Shown piece after piece: positions 22,431 through 33,461 of a stretch of 64,000 nucleotides of DNA. Where the stretch lies: contig JAWQEG010000501.1 of the NCBI GenBank assembly GCA_033782935.1, forward strand, positions 1,259,001 through 1,323,000. The letters run 5' to 3'. Source of the stretch: Petrolisthes cinctipes. Lineage: Eukaryota; Arthropoda; Malacostraca; Decapoda; Porcellanidae. Position numbers and translations under genes: made by a program. The notes beneath the pieces were generated by a model. That model searched no databases and was not told the DNA's origin. It saw only the letters and a list, made by a program, of their open reading frames with translations. Position 1 is the stretch's first letter. The number at the start of each line of letters is the position of its first letter.

Positions 22431-23075
22431 TATCGTATAATATCCTGAAATGGATAATATCACCATCCAACACCTCTACGAAAGTGTAAATCAATTTTTA
22501 TTTCATGTAACCACAAACGCTACCTCACACGTGCTTAATGTGGGTAGCAAGTATGATGCTTGAGATTGTCTGAGGAATGAAATGATCTTGTAAAACTGTG
22601 TTTAGTTTTGAAGAAATAACTAAAAGATAAATAGTAAATCTGGAACCTCCAGCGAGGAATGTGAACATCCCTCAGATTCCCTATGATACCCTCAGTGCCT
22701 GTCCATAATTTTATTACCACCCAAGGCACATTATTAATTTAACGTTTTCTGCATTATTCAAGATGCATAGAAGGAAGGGTTGGTTTCAGAAGAAAAGTAA
22801 AATTAGGAGGAGAGAGAATCATATCGACCATCTAAGAAAGACAGAAGGCAGAGTTGCAACACCAGACGTAGGCAACAACGAGTGGGAATGGCGACCCATG
22901 ATACCCTTTGAATATATTATTGGTAAAATTCTGAGTTCAGTATATCGAAAGATTGATTGTGTTTGGGGATTTATCAGTAAAAGGGGACCAGGTGCTTGAA
23001 TTACTACCTAAAATTATATAAAAACAAATATATTTACCCAGTTTTAAAACTTAAAACGTGTCTTTCTCAAAACAT
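22431..23075. other. Spacer, no gene seen
   Basis: AT-rich. Two or three short frames of about 64-83 codons lack recognisable motifs. It ends in a C-run next to the LINE D1 start. Confidence 0.6.
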
Positions 23076-23517
23076 GACCCCCCCCCCCCCACCCCCAACG
23101 GGAACTGCCTTGACGTGGTGGGGGGGCTTGCGTGTCTCTGAGACCTGGCGAGCGAGAATAAAGGGGGCTCTGGCCCCTGCTCTGCCCCGATTTCGGGGAG
23201 AGAGGGCTTCCCATGCTAGTAAGGTCGCCAGTGAGAGACCAGACTAAATGGTTCCCATGCAATAGGCTGACAGTACGAGTGCTGCCCTTCAGAGGGACCG
23301 CCCTCAAGGGGCCGTCCTGTGTTGGATGGTTGGGTGTCTGGGCCGGGAGATATTGGGGAAGGGAGTCTCGGTACCGTCGTGGACAAACTTTCGAGCGATT
23401 GGGGCTGCTTTTTTAACATGTGTACCCCACCCATGGCGACCAGCCCTTGCTCCCCTCATTTGCCCGATAGGTAGCAGCTATTGGTTAACCGGGCCAATCT
23501 AACAAAATTAATGTTAT
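23076..23517 (+). promoter_or_regulatory. GC-rich structured 5' UTR of LINE D1
   Basis: Conserved with 38842-39259. Includes CTTGACGTGGTGGGGGG, a strong hairpin CTCTGCCCCG...CGGGGAGAG near 23180-23203, and TTCCC near 23208 that could pair with GGGAA at the 5' end. It probably holds the internal promoter typical of LINEs. Confidence 0.65.
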
Positions 23518-25545
23518 ATGGATAACGAAAAGCCCCAATCTCTTACTTGAGCGTTGGTCGACCAGGCCCTCGAGACGTCACTCTCTAGTCGTGGTGGTAT
23601 GCAGAAGACTGCAAATAAGAGAAGACCCAGCAAGTTGGCTGTTGTGTCGACGAACCCTGTTAGTGGTTTGGACACGTTAATGTCGACAAATGTACTTGCA
23701 TCCCTTTCCTATGGCGCTAGCCACTCCATTTTTAGATGTTTTGAAGTGGTTCTTCGTATCCGAATCCCTTATGACAGTGACTACAGATCTAATCGGTGCT
23801 ATATTACTTTCTACACAAATGCTGCTGCCAAAGCAGCTTTTGAGGCAAAAGATTCTCTGATTGTGGGGGATACTCACTGCAAAGATCAGATGATGCGGTC
23901 TACAAATGTAATTGACAGTGACAATGACTACTGCCCTAACATCTTCGATGACTCTGTAGAGCATGTCCCTAAGGGACGTCAGGTTCCTACACCCTTTTGG
24001 TTTGTGGCTTACTACAGGGAGGGACGTGGTAACCTTATCCATTCTTCTAGCTATCTGGAGAAGGAAATTGGATTACTACCTTTGGGCCACAAAAAAAAAA
24101 AAAAAAAAATACCGTAAGGGTGTTTATATTACTTCCAAAGATCTTACACAGGCCATGATACTCCTCAATCTCCCCTGTCCTTCTGATGGCATGTTTGAAT
24201 CTATCAAAAAAAATATCGAATATTTAATTATAGCAAGGGGAGTATATATAATGAGGACCTGTATAAATTCTCAGAAGAGGACATTCTTGCTATGTGCCCA
24301 GACAGTGTCAAACGAGTAACAAAGATGAAAGGCAGTAACAATATGATCATCCTCACTATCTATGGTTCCCATATCCCAGATCGCGTTAACATTAACCCCA
24401 CCTCTTTTGAGGTGAAGCCTTTTGTTGAGCGTCCTTTACAGTGTTTCTGTTGTTATGAGTTTGGTCATGGGAGGAGGAACTGCAACAACCGTTCCCGGTG
24501 TGGTAATTGTTCTGCTCTTGACTCACATCTTACTTCTGAGTGTCATTCAGAGAGTTACTGCTTATACTGCAGAGATGCTCACCACTTACGTTCTCGCAAA
24601 TGTAGGTTGTTCCTCCTTGAGCAGGATATCCTCCACTTGGTTAACTCCCAATTCATCAGTATTGGTAGTGCCAAACGGCAACTCAACTTCAGGCAACAAA
24701 AGGATGGTGGTGTGAAGACATACGCCTCCTCCCTTCGTCCTAAATCGGTTGCAGCACCCTCTCAACTCTCTTAAGAAGCAGCAGCTTCTTATGTTTCTAA
24801 AGTTTCACTACATAATAGATTCTCTGTCTTGGAAACTGTATCAGACACTCATTCTGGTGACCTTTCAATTGATGACAATTCTCAGACTTTAGCTAAATGT
24901 GTCCCTGTGGTAGAGGTTCACGCTGTCACACGCTCTCCAAAAAGGAAATTTAAGTCACCTAAACTGCCACAGAGACGTCTTCGTGGTTCTTTAGAGTCAC
25001 TTGACTCCATAGATGTTCCTCCTTGCAAAGCAACCGTCTCTGTGGACTCATCCATAGTTTCCTCTCAATTTCACCAGAAGGGTTATCGTGTCTCTGATGA
25101 ATCTCTTGATTCAACAGATGTTCCCCCTAGCAAGCTTCCTTTGGAAACATAAGACGTGCATGAAGTGAATCTGGATGCCTCGGATATTGTGACTTCAAAA
25201 ACTACTGTTTCTCTTCCGCTTGAGCAGCGTAGTGATTTTTCCACCTGTATTATGGATGTTGATGTATCTGCCTGTATCAGTGATACCACTACTGTACAGG
25301 ACAATACCAATGTATTTGTTTCTACGAATATCCTTGTTCATCTACATTCACTTTCTTCTAACATATCAGATGCTTCAGGGACTCGTCTACGGGTCCCAAT
25401 TACTGCCCCAAGTACTACTCCTCGGGTTCGCTTTTCTTCTGTTGGCCCAGGATTAGAGAAAACTTATCGTTTGAGTAAAACCTCAGGTCAAGGTGGTAGT
25501 GGGAAGTCCCTCCATGAAGCTTCCCAAAATTCCGTACTAAAGTAA
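23518..25545 (+). pseudogene. LINE D1 ORF1 (nucleic-acid-binding, CCHC knuckles)
   Basis: The start is the ATG at 23518, by alignment to D2 at 39260. Codon 11 is TGA, where D2 has CGA. An A-run at about 24091-24108 shifts the frame. The recovered frame contains three cysteine knuckles (CFCCYEFGHGRRNC, CGNCSALDSHLTSEC, CLYCRDAHHLRSRKC at 24442-24603), then a Ser/Thr-rich tail. The stop TAA at 25543-25545 is two bases before the ORF2 ATG at 25548. ORF1 proteins of I-group LINEs bind element RNA. Confidence 0.85.
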
Positions 25546-25547
25546 CA

Positions 25548-28500
25548 ATGTTCAAGGTCTTTCAGTGGAATTGCCGTGGCTTGCGTGCCTCTAGGGAGGA
25601 ACTAAGCGTTCTTCTCTCTCTCTTCTCTCCTGCATGTGTTTCTCTCCAAGAGACAATGCTTGGGGACTACATTCCTGCCAGTCCTCCAGCATACTCTTCA
25701 TTTTATTCCAATTCATTTGAAGGGCATAGTCACCATGGTGGCTCTGCCATCCTAGTTCAGCGCGATGTTCCATGCACGACCCTGGAGCTTGACACTCCGC
25801 TCCAGGCTTCTAAGGTTCAGGTTTTTATGGACCACCCCTACAATGTGTGCAGTCTATACTTTCCTCCCAGTGTTACAGTTGAGAGGGGTGATCTCAATCG
25901 TCTCCTACGGGACCTTCCCTTTATTTTATTGGGTGATTATAATGGTCATCATCCTCTGTGGGGTAACAGTTCGGTCAACCCCAGGGGTGTTTTATTGGCT
26001 TCTTTTACTGAGGATGATTATTAGGGGATTTCAATACGGGAGATGTTACATATTTTAATAGCCTTACTGGGACTTTTACTACCATTGACCTTTCCCTTTG
26101 CTCACCCAGTACTTTGTTGGATTTTACTTGGAGTGTGTTGCCCAATATATATGGTAGTGACCACTTCCCTATACTTTTAGAAAATAACAGGTATGAACCG
26201 CAGTCTCGTCTTCCTTTGTGGAAATTAGAAAAGGCTGACTGGCAATTTTTTAGAGAGCTAACTTCTTCGGTCTCTTCTGTAGCAGATTTTGGTAGCTCTG
26301 ATGAGGCTGTAACATATTTCACTGATATGCTCCATTCTGCTGCTCTCAACTCTATCCTTAAGACTTCTGGCCACTTTCTCAGACGTCCTGTCCATTGTTA
26401 GTCAACAGTCTGCACCACTGTTGTGCGGGAGAAGCTATCTGCATTCTCTCACCTTCGTCGCAATCGTGGGGACTCAACTCTATTAGAGGACTTCTGATGG
26501 GCATCTAGGATGGCTTATGTGTCGTCAATAAATACTAAAACCCCAATCACCCAAGTGCTCAGGAGAGTCCGTAAGATGGTGGAGAAGCTTCTCCTAGTCT
26601 TCCACCTGTCCTTAAGGTCAATGGATTTAATATCATAGATGGCTTAACAGTGGCCAATACCATGGCAGGGGCTTTTGCTAGAATCTCTAGCTGTGACTCT
26701 CGATCTCTGGCTGTCAGGTATGAGTTGGGAGCTCAGGAGCTCACTGTTCTGGATTTCTCGGGGAATGAAAATGAAAGTTATAACCATATATTCATCCTGA
26801 GAGACCTGCACTTTGCTCTCTCTCTGCGGCGAGACTTCTTCTGGGCCAGACACCACCACATATGCAATGTTGCAACATTTGTGTGAGGAGGCAATTTCAT
26901 TTCTTCTAGCTTTATATAACAAAATGTGGCTGGAGGGTGTCCTTCCATCTTGGTGCAGGGTTGCTACAATCCTTCCTTTCCCCAAGCCGGGCAAGGACTC
27001 TAGTGTTGCCCTCAATTACAGACTTATTGCCTTGACCTCCTGTTTCTGTGAACTATTTGAGAAGATGATAAATGTCAGACTGGTAAAATTCTTGGAACAG
27101 GGTAATTTTCTGTGTCTGTCCCAGTCTGTCTTTCGTAAACTCTGTTCCACTACAGACGCTCTGGTATGGTTGGAAGCTGCTGCATGTGAGGCTTTTTCAC
27201 GACATCAGCACCTGGTCTGTGTATTCTTTGATTTAGAGAAAGCCTATAACACTACATGGCAATATGGCATCCTGCAGCAACTCCATGCAAATAACCTGTG
27301 GGGTCGCTTTCAACGCTTTCTTAAGGAGTTTCTCAGTGGTCGCAGTTTTTGCGTGAGGGTTGCTACAGCCCTCTCAGCATCCATTGCACAGGATGAGGGC
27401 GTCCCTTCAGGAAAGCATCCTCAGTATCACATTGTTTGCAGTAGCAATTAATGCCATTACCTCATCCCTTCCGGAAGGTATAGCCGACTCGATGTACATT
27501 GACGACCGGGTGGTCTGGTTTGCTGCTTCCCGTATGTCAGTGGCGGAGCAGCACATGCAGCTTGCCCTTGACAGGGTGTCTCGTTGGGTTGGTTCTCATG
27601 GGTTTCGATTTTCTCCTGCCAAGACAGTTGCTATGCACTTCTGCCATATATGAGGCATCCACCCCGATCCGGACTTATTCATGTTTGGTCATCGGATATG
27701 TTGTGTCGAGGAGACTTCCTTTTTGGGTCTAATTTTTTGACAAACGTTTGATTTGGGTTCCAAATTTACATTCACTTAAGGTCTCTTTCCTCCAGGCTCT
27801 TAACCTGTTGAGGGTCCTGGGCCATACGTCCTGCAGGGCTGATTGAGTCACCCTCCTCTGCTAATACCATGCTCTTATTAGGTCAAAACTCGACTATGGG
27901 TGTGAGGTGTACTCCTATGCCATGGATGCAAGTCTCAGAGTCTTTGACCCTCTTCATCATGCTAGGGTACATCTGGTAACCGGAGCCTTCAGGTCGTCCC
28001 CAATCCCCAGTCTCCTGGTGGACGCTGGTGAGCAACCTCTTGATCTCCGTCACCAGTCCTTGATGGTTCGTTGTTGGCATCGATTACATAAACTTCGTGA
28101 CTCCCTTCCCTGCTTGGTGGTGTCATCTGATATCATGTCTCAGTACTACCATTCACATTCTCACACACCATGGCCCTTTGGCTTCCGGGACAGGAAGACT
28201 ATGGAGGAGATGGGCATTGATGACTTCCAGATTTGTCCTGTACGGGTTCCCAGGGTGGATCCAAGGCTTCTACCAGAAGTTTTCCCCTGCACCTGCTTTT
28301 CATACAAGAAGGAATCTCTTCCTCCTCTTGTGGCCCGCTCCCTCTATTTAGAGTATGCCCTCTCTCACAGGGGGTCCCTCTCTGTGTACACTGATGGGTC
28401 AAAGTCTGATGCTGGAGTTGGTTTTGGAGTTGTCTTTCCTGACTTTTGTCGTGGAGGCAGGTTCCCTTCTGTCATGTCCATTCTTATCGCCGAACTCTCG

Positions 28501-28980
28501 GCCATTCTATATGCCCTTCAAGTGATTTTTATTCTCCTGCAGTCTTCTCTTACTATTTTTAGCGATTCTTGTAGTGCCTTGCATGCTTTAGGCAATTTTA
28601 ACTCTTCCCATCCCCTGGTGTTGGCCATTCTCGAGTGGCTTGTCCTCCTGTGTCGTCATGGCTACAGAGTCATATTTTGTTGAGTCCCGGCTCATGTGAT
28701 TGTCGATGGGAATCAACGGACTGATATCTTGGAAAAGCCTCCAGTTCTTGGCTTCCTGCCGAACGTCATCCCATACCTGCAGTGGACCTTCGACCCTACA
28801 TAGATGCTGCCATTCGTTCCTGCTGGCAGGACACATGGGATGCCATCGGGGCTAACAGTTCTGTGGCATTCGCCAGCTCCTTGGACTGTAGGGGTACAGC
28901 GGCCTGTCCGGCCGGTGGGAGGCAGCTCCTGTCCGTCTCAGAATTGGCCACACACTATTAACTCATTGCTTTTTAATGGA
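25548..28980 (+). pseudogene. LINE D1 ORF2: endonuclease, RT, RNase H (broken)
   Basis: The start ATG at 25548 gives MFKVFQWNCRGLRASREEL, the APE endonuclease first motif. SLQETMLGD and LLGDYNGHHPLWG follow, and the frame is lost after DDY near 26024. SDHFPILL near 26158 completes the endonuclease. RT motifs include FFDLEKAYNTTW (27228), a damaged GVPSGK for the usual PQGS, and catalytic YIDD near 27496. RNase H begins at YTDGSKSDAGVGFG (28388). At least five breaks separate these parts, so it is inactive. Confidence 0.87.
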
Positions 28981-28993
28981 GAGGGCACCACCT

Positions 28994-28995
<2 letters not shown>

Positions 28996-29038
<43 letters not shown>
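28996..29038. repeat. (TA)n microsatellite
   Basis: About 21 TA units directly after the truncated end of D1. Confidence 0.95.
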
Positions 29039-29039
<1 letters not shown>

Positions 29040-29619
29040 CGAATAGCCCTTTTGTGCCGATTCAAAACCAGCAGTGGAGGAAACACTAACACACAAACAC
29101 ACACAAACACACACCGACACACATACAATTATCCACGTACACAATTTTTTTATCACTCTGTACTTATGTCGCCTTAATGACCATTTGGTAGTCGATAGGC
29201 GTTAAGCACAAACACATACATCACCAAGCCGATGATTATGCGTCCAGACTTTGATGTGTCCAGACCTCGTCCTCGTGTAGCATAGCAACAACAGACTACA
29301 GTACTGTCCGTGGAAGTTACCTTGGTGTACCGAGGCCTTTCACCAGCAGTACTCTGTTGTTTCTTTGCCTGGAGTAAAGTAATAAAAGTAAATTAAATTT
29401 GCAGCGTTTTGCTGCACTGCTGTGATGCACTTTCAGTGTTTTGGTTTTTGCTGATGGACAACCAATAGTTTATGGTAGATAGTAGTTAGTTGTTCCACAC
29501 ACCAAACCCGCAGCACTCCCTCCCTCAGAGGAAACCCTGTGGTTGGGAGGCCCAGTAGTCTGGTGCATCATTTGTGTGCCTCTTTCTCTTAAACTACTTT
29601 TTCTTCCATATTTTCCGTG
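29039..29619. other. Spacer with CA-rich tract, no gene seen
   Basis: CACAAACACACA-type repeats lie at about 29085-29135. The rest has no recognisable coding or repeat structure. Confidence 0.6.
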
Positions 29620-29918
29620 CGAACTCCTGGGACTACGGTTGTCTCTTGGCTGAGCAATGGTATTCGCTTGGGAGGTGGGTTCTGACAAAACCACCCCTCG
29701 CATTAGGCGTGTTCGCTGGTGGAGAAGTTCCTTCCGCACATTTCCGATCTCCTATCTGGTACTGGAGAACGCCGCCAGGCTACTACTGGGGGGGGGGGGG
29801 GTGAGGGGGCGAGTAAAGGCAATTTTTATTTCCCTAAGTTATTGTCCATTTTTGGGGGTTGATACAATAGTTAAGGGAGTTAGGCAAGTGTGCTAGGAGA
29901 CGGGTCGGACGTAGTCCG

Positions 29919-31097
29919 ATGCCCCGGATGGATAATCCCCCAACTAGCCTCCCTCCTCCTCAAGGTGGGAGGTTAACGACCAAGGACCAAACTAGGACAA
30001 CGGCAGACAATAATGGAACCCCTACGACAGACAGACAACGACAACTTGATATTAAAATTCCTCCTATGAATGCTCGATACGTAAATATTAGATGTGTAGA
30101 CGAGAGTCAGTTTCTCAAGACTGTTAACCCCTTTATCATCAAAAAGGTCCTTGATGGTCAAGCAGGTGGCAGTCTTGATTATGCTAAGAAGTTGCGTGAT
30201 GGTAGTCTCCTCGTGAAAGTACTGAAGGCATCCCAGGTTAAGGATCTCCTTAAACTGACGCAGATTCATGACTTGAAGTTGAAAACCACCATTCCATTGG
30301 GGCCAAATACCTGTAAGGGTGTCATTTTCCTTAGGGATTTGGCCGCTCTGAATAAGGCAGACATTTTGGAAGGAATGAAGGACCAAGGCGTTGTTGATGT
30401 ACAAAGTATGACCAGGATGAGAGAGGACACGAGAGAGAAATTTGGCTTATGTTTTATGACTGGGCTTCAGCCCAGATTCCGGACACGGTTAAGAGTGGTT
30501 ATGAAATAGTTCATGTTAGACCATATGTTCAGAAACTGATGCGTTGTTTCCGTTGTCAGAAATTCGGACACACAGCATTGAGGTGCTTTAATAAAGATTC
30601 ATTCACTTGTGGTAAATGTGCTGGTAGTCACGAGACTTGTGTACAGAGACAGTTCTCAAGTGTGCTAATTGTGGCGGCCCCAAAAGGCAAGTGCAGGTGA
30701 CTGCAGGAGCCTTAAAGAGGAGACTGAGGCAATGGCATACATGAGGGCTCATGATGTCAGTTATGGTGAGGCAAAGAGGAAGGTGGAGGGGGTTAACCAA
30801 ACTCCCACAGTCTCCTATGCTGCAGCAATAACTGGCACCACTAATAATACAACTGATGTTAACGTGACTATCCAGGCTAAGGATAACGAAATCAAAGAAT
30901 TAAAGGATCAAGTAAGCAAATTAATGCTTCAAGTAGAAAATTTGACTAAGAAATTAGAAGAAATTGTTGAATCAACCCAACAAAAGAAGCACCACAAGGC
31001 TGATGATACCGTATCAGCTTCAAAATCTCATGTTCTCGCTCAGGTGACTCCCATGAAGCCTGCATCTGGGAGTCGTCCGGGACAGTCTGCCCTGTAG
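29919..31097 (+). pseudogene. LINE E ORF1 with CCHC knuckles
   Basis: The start ATG gives MPRMDNPPTSLPPPQGGR. The N-terminal 190 residues are intact (AKKLRDGSLLVKVLKASQ, then IPLGPNTCKGVIFLRDL). Around 30460 the frame shifts to one with RCFRCQKFGHTALRC, a canonical CX2CX4HX4C knuckle, followed by CGKCAGSHET. Near 30660 it shifts again to a frame encoding a predicted coiled-coil (EIKELKDQVSKLMLQVENL), ending at 31097. Two shifts make it a pseudogene. It would bind element RNA. Confidence 0.82.
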
Positions 31098-33385
31098 AAA
31101 ATTAATATTAGGAGATTTTAATGTTCATTATATGTTATGGGGTTCCCTGCAGGATGATAGAAAGGAGGAACAGGTGGCTAGGCTAATCAGTGATTCCAAT
31201 TTGGTTCTTCTGAATGACGGTAGTCCGACGAGAGTTGATGATAATACTGGTAATTTTAGCGTCCTTGACCTATCTCTGGTCTCCCCATCAATTGCAGCCT
31301 CCTGCCAGTAGCTACCCATTGATGACTCATTGGGAAGCGACCATTTTCCTATTTTGATTAGATTTAAAAGCGACACTATTAAAGAGCCTTCAGCACCTAA
31401 ATTTAACGTAAAAAAAGCTGACTGGGTGTCCTTCACAAAGGGTGTCAATATTGAAATTGTTGGAGAAACCATTGATGATATAGTAAATAATATTCAAGCC
31501 GCAATGGCAACAATTCCTAAGACTTCGGTAGATAGCGCAAAGCATAGAGTTCCATGGTGGACGCCAGATTGCCACAGGGTACTGTGTGAGAGGAATAGAG
31601 CCTACAGACTTTTCAAAAATCACATTAGTGATGAGAACTTTCTCAAGTATAAACTTGCGAGAGCTAGGGCTCGTCGAACCATCAGACAAGGCAAACGAGA
31701 CTCCTGGCGATGCTTTGTCTCTAGTATAAATAGTGAAACATCAATTTCCCAAGTCTGGTCCACTGTAAAAAAATTAAATAAGAAAAAATATCTAATAAAA
31801 TTACCAACATTACTTTTAATAACATCAAATATGACGAAACTAGAGACATTACTAACGCCCTCGCCAGGCAGTTCTCTTTTGCTAGCAGCTCTGAAAATTA
31901 CCATCCAGCTTTCCTGCCCATCAAGGAAGTATCAGAGCTGCAGCATATTGACTTTGCCACAGGAGATGAATTAGATTACAACAGTGATCTAACTATGCAA
32001 GAGCTTGTCCAAGCCCTAGGAGCCTGTAGTGGGACATCCCCAGGACCCGATGAGATTCGGTATGAGATGATAAAGCATCTTGATCATGGTTCCATGATCA
32101 AGTTGTTGCCGATGTTTAACGAGATTTGGAGGGGTCACACCTTTCCAAACTCGTGGCACTTTGCACATGTCATTCCCATACTGAAAGGAGGGGAGACCCC
32201 AGATCGACTTCGTCGTATCGCCCTATTGTGCTCACAAGTTGCTTATGCAAGGTCATGGAACGAATTGTTAATCGTAGGCTATTGCATTTTTTAAATTCCA
32301 GGAATTTGCTGGTTGACGAGCAGTGTAGCTTCTGTAAAGGTCGCCAGACGCTCGATCAACTAGTAAACCTTTGATTGCAGTATTTTTAGACATTGAAAAA
32401 GCCTACGACATGACTTGGCGACATGGCCTCCTCAGGAAACTATATGCGATGGGATTACGCGGTAACCTGCCCATTTTTGTTAAGAATTTCATTTCTGACA
32501 GAACTTTCCCTGTCAAGCTTTTTTCGGAAACAGTCACTTTCTCGGACATATTTGTCCAGGCAAATGGGGTCCCCCAAGGGAGTGTTCTGTCTCCGACCTT
32601 ATTTCTATGTATGATCAATGATATTCTACAAGCTCCTCCTCGAAATCTTTAATACTCACTGTACGCCGACGACTGTGCGATATGGCACTCCAGCTGTAAT
32701 GCAGAGTTTTCGGCAACTCGGATCCAATTGGCACTGGATTTGATTCACAATTGGGGCCTCCAGTGGGGTTTAAAGTTTTCAATAAGAAAGAGTGTAGGGG
32801 TTATTTTCACTCATAGGAAGAAGCCAGACGTCCGGCTGACTATGGGTGACAACCCCCTACCTATTCAAAATTCAACTAAATTTCTGGGACTGCATTTTGA
32901 CAGTCGACTGACATGGCGAGTCCATGTCAGTCAGTTAAAAATTAAATGTTTAAAAGCACTCAATTTGCTGAAGTCCATTTCTGGTACACAATCGGGAGCA
33001 GATAGGGAGTCATTGCTAATACTATATAAAGCCCTGATTAGATCTAGAGTAGATTATGGGTCAATAGTGTACGGTTCGGCATCTGAGTCTGTGTTGAAAG
33101 GTTTGGATGTTGTGCAGAATGCGTGTATGCGTGTGTGTCCTGGAGACCTACGTTGCACTCGAATCGAGCGTCAGAGATGGAGTCACAAGTGCCTCCCCTC
33201 CCGTTTGAGACGACACCAACAACTTCTGGTATATTGTGCTAAAAAATCCAGGGTGCCGAGTCATCCTCCCGGTAATGCCTTGGTGAGGCATTTGCAGCCG
33301 TGGGGCCATGGCGATAGGCCCACAGAAGGGCCTAGTTATCCGCCTGTGCGTCGCATGGCCCCGGAGGGCACTGGCGTGAGGTCCA
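31098..33385 (+). pseudogene. LINE E ORF2, endonuclease remnant and RT (broken)
   Basis: Coding resumes at LILGDFNVHYMLWGS, midway through the endonuclease, so about 130 N-terminal residues are deleted. SDHFPILIRF follows, then the linker and the RT (SGTSPGPDEIRYEMIKHL, FLDIEKAYDMTWRHGLL, GVPQGSVLSPTLF, catalytic YADD near 32662, STKFLGLHFDSRLTW). Frame changes occur near 31785, 32200 and 32370, and a stop precedes YADD. Similarity fades after VVQNACMRVC at about 33130, and the frame ends against the tail of LINE F. Confidence 0.85.
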
Positions 33386-33408
33386 AGTTCAAGTTCAAGT
33401 TTTAGGGT
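33385..33408 (-). repeat. (TTGAAC)n tail of LINE F
   Basis: The minus strand reads CTAAAACTTGAACTTGAAC and further TTGAAC units, a hexamer 3' tail marking where reverse transcription of F began. Confidence 0.75.
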
Positions 33409-33461
33409 CCCGCAGAGGGCCGCTCATGGGCGGCATAATATGCGGGGGTTGTGCGGGGGAT

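Larger units (their letters stand above)
23076..28988 (+). mobile_element. LINE D1 (I-like; ORF1-EN-RT-RNase H), 3' truncated
   Basis: It is homologous to D2 (38842-45121) from the 5' UTR (AACGGGAACTGCCTTGACGTG, about 23087) to ATGGAGAGGGC at about 28986, where D1 stops short. The last ~450 bp of coding and 3' UTR present in D2 are missing, and a (TA)n tract follows. Domain content of CCHC ORF1, APE endonuclease, RT and RNase H is that of the I group of LINEs. Many stops and shifts make it inactive, although the RT YIDD is kept. Confidence 0.88.

Noticed and set aside
22763..23434. Short frames around the D1 5' UTR
   Set aside because: They fall in the GC-rich untranslated region or AT-rich spacer and are not conserved in D2.
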